Shown here piece by piece: positions 5,615 to 5,882 of a stretch of DNA of 5,882 bases; within the stretch, counting starts at the first letter, position 1, and the number at the start of each line of letters is the position of its first letter. The stretch comes from Methylophilaceae bacterium UBA6140. Lineage in GTDB: Bacteria > Pseudomonadota > Gammaproteobacteria > Burkholderiales > Methylophilaceae. Where the stretch lies: assembly GCA_002423265.1 (NCBI GenBank), contig DIVE01000110.1, forward strand, positions 7,754-13,635, in the 5' to 3' direction. The position numbers and the translations under genes were made by a program. The notes beneath the pieces are model-generated. The model was not told where the DNA came from and did no database searches. It saw only the letters and a list, made by a program, of their open reading frames with translations.

Positions 5615-5882
5615 ATGATGACGCGCGAACGGCATTTTTCGGTCACAAAAGCTCCTCCATCAGTCAGCGTTCAACAGGCAGGCTTCAGCATGGTCGAGCT
5701 GATGATCGCGATGACGCTGGGCTTGCTGATTCTGGCGGCATTGGTGACCTTGTTCATCAATATCAGCCGCACCAACAGCGAAATGGCAAAAATGAATTCA
5801 CAGATCGAGAATGGCCGTTTTGCGATGCAGATATTGCAGCATGACGTGGCGCATGCCGGATTCTGGGGCGATTTCATGCCGC
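5615..5882 (+). CDS. pilW: Type IV pilus assembly protein PilW, N-terminal part
   Basis: An open frame begins with two adjacent ATGs (5615, 5618), 3 nt after the pilV stop, and runs off the right edge; 89 residues are visible. It has a long 23-residue leader ending Gln-Ala-Gly, then FSMVELMIAMTLGLLILAAL, with Glu at mature position 5 (Glu28) for PilD cleavage and methylation. The helix continues through ISRTNSEMAKMN and an ENGRFAMQILQHDV segment to HAGFWG, a pattern typical of PilW, where a similar (R/H)xAGFxG motif follows the N-terminal helix. PilW is a large minor pilin acting with PilV, PilX and PilY1 in pilus priming, so pilX and pilY1 may follow outside the window. No strong ribosome site is visible, which fits translational coupling to pilV. 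Which of the two ATGs is used cannot be told. Confidence 0.92.
   Translation, partial: MMTRERHFSVTKAPPSVSVQQAGFSMVELMIAMTLGLLILAALVTLFINISRTNSEMAKMNSQIENGRFAMQILQHDVAHAGFWGDFMP

Noticed and set aside
5341..5844. Plus-strand open frame of 167 codons across the pilV-pilW junction
   Set aside because: It is an out-of-frame shadow; pilV and pilW in the other frames have signal peptides and family motifs.

Overview
The window looks like a chromosomal segment of a betaproteobacterium, probably in or near the Nitrosomonadales. This is a judgement from protein resemblance (the betaproteobacterial-type CobD/CbiB-like membrane protein, the PurU and LysA sequences, the pilE-pilV-pilW minor-pilin order) and from moderately high GC; no search was run. 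It is mostly housekeeping. I saw no insertion sequence, CRISPR array, tRNA or rRNA, and no sign of recent transfer.

Region 1 (1-1867, minus strand) is a tight three-gene operon read right to left: a membrane-anchored GyrI-like (TEX264-like) protein, a CobD/CbiB-family membrane protein joined to it by an ATGA start/stop overlap, and ispH, which leaves the window at position 1. IspH is the last enzyme of the MEP isoprenoid pathway; the roles of the two upstream proteins are unknown.

Region 2 (1868-3050) holds purU, transcribed on the plus strand and divergent from the operon. A strong extended -10 promoter precedes it. It ends in a perfect 16-bp stem terminator that can work in both directions, followed by a second plus-strand terminator.

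Region 3 (3051-4497, minus strand) is lptM-lysA, convergent with purU. lptM is a 43-residue lipoprotein gene that a simple length cut-off would miss. lysA carries a one-base frameshift near 3321-3328: all LysA motifs are present, but the C-terminal quarter is in another frame.

Region 4 (4498-5882, plus strand) is the start of a type IV pilus minor-pilin operon, pilE-pilV-pilW, with pilW cut by the window edge. Its intergenic region, shared with lptM, holds a hairpin-like inverted repeat.

The best leads are the lysA frameshift (assembly error or real pseudogene) and the uncharacterised pair of membrane proteins in the ispH operon. I found no convincing new biological system.
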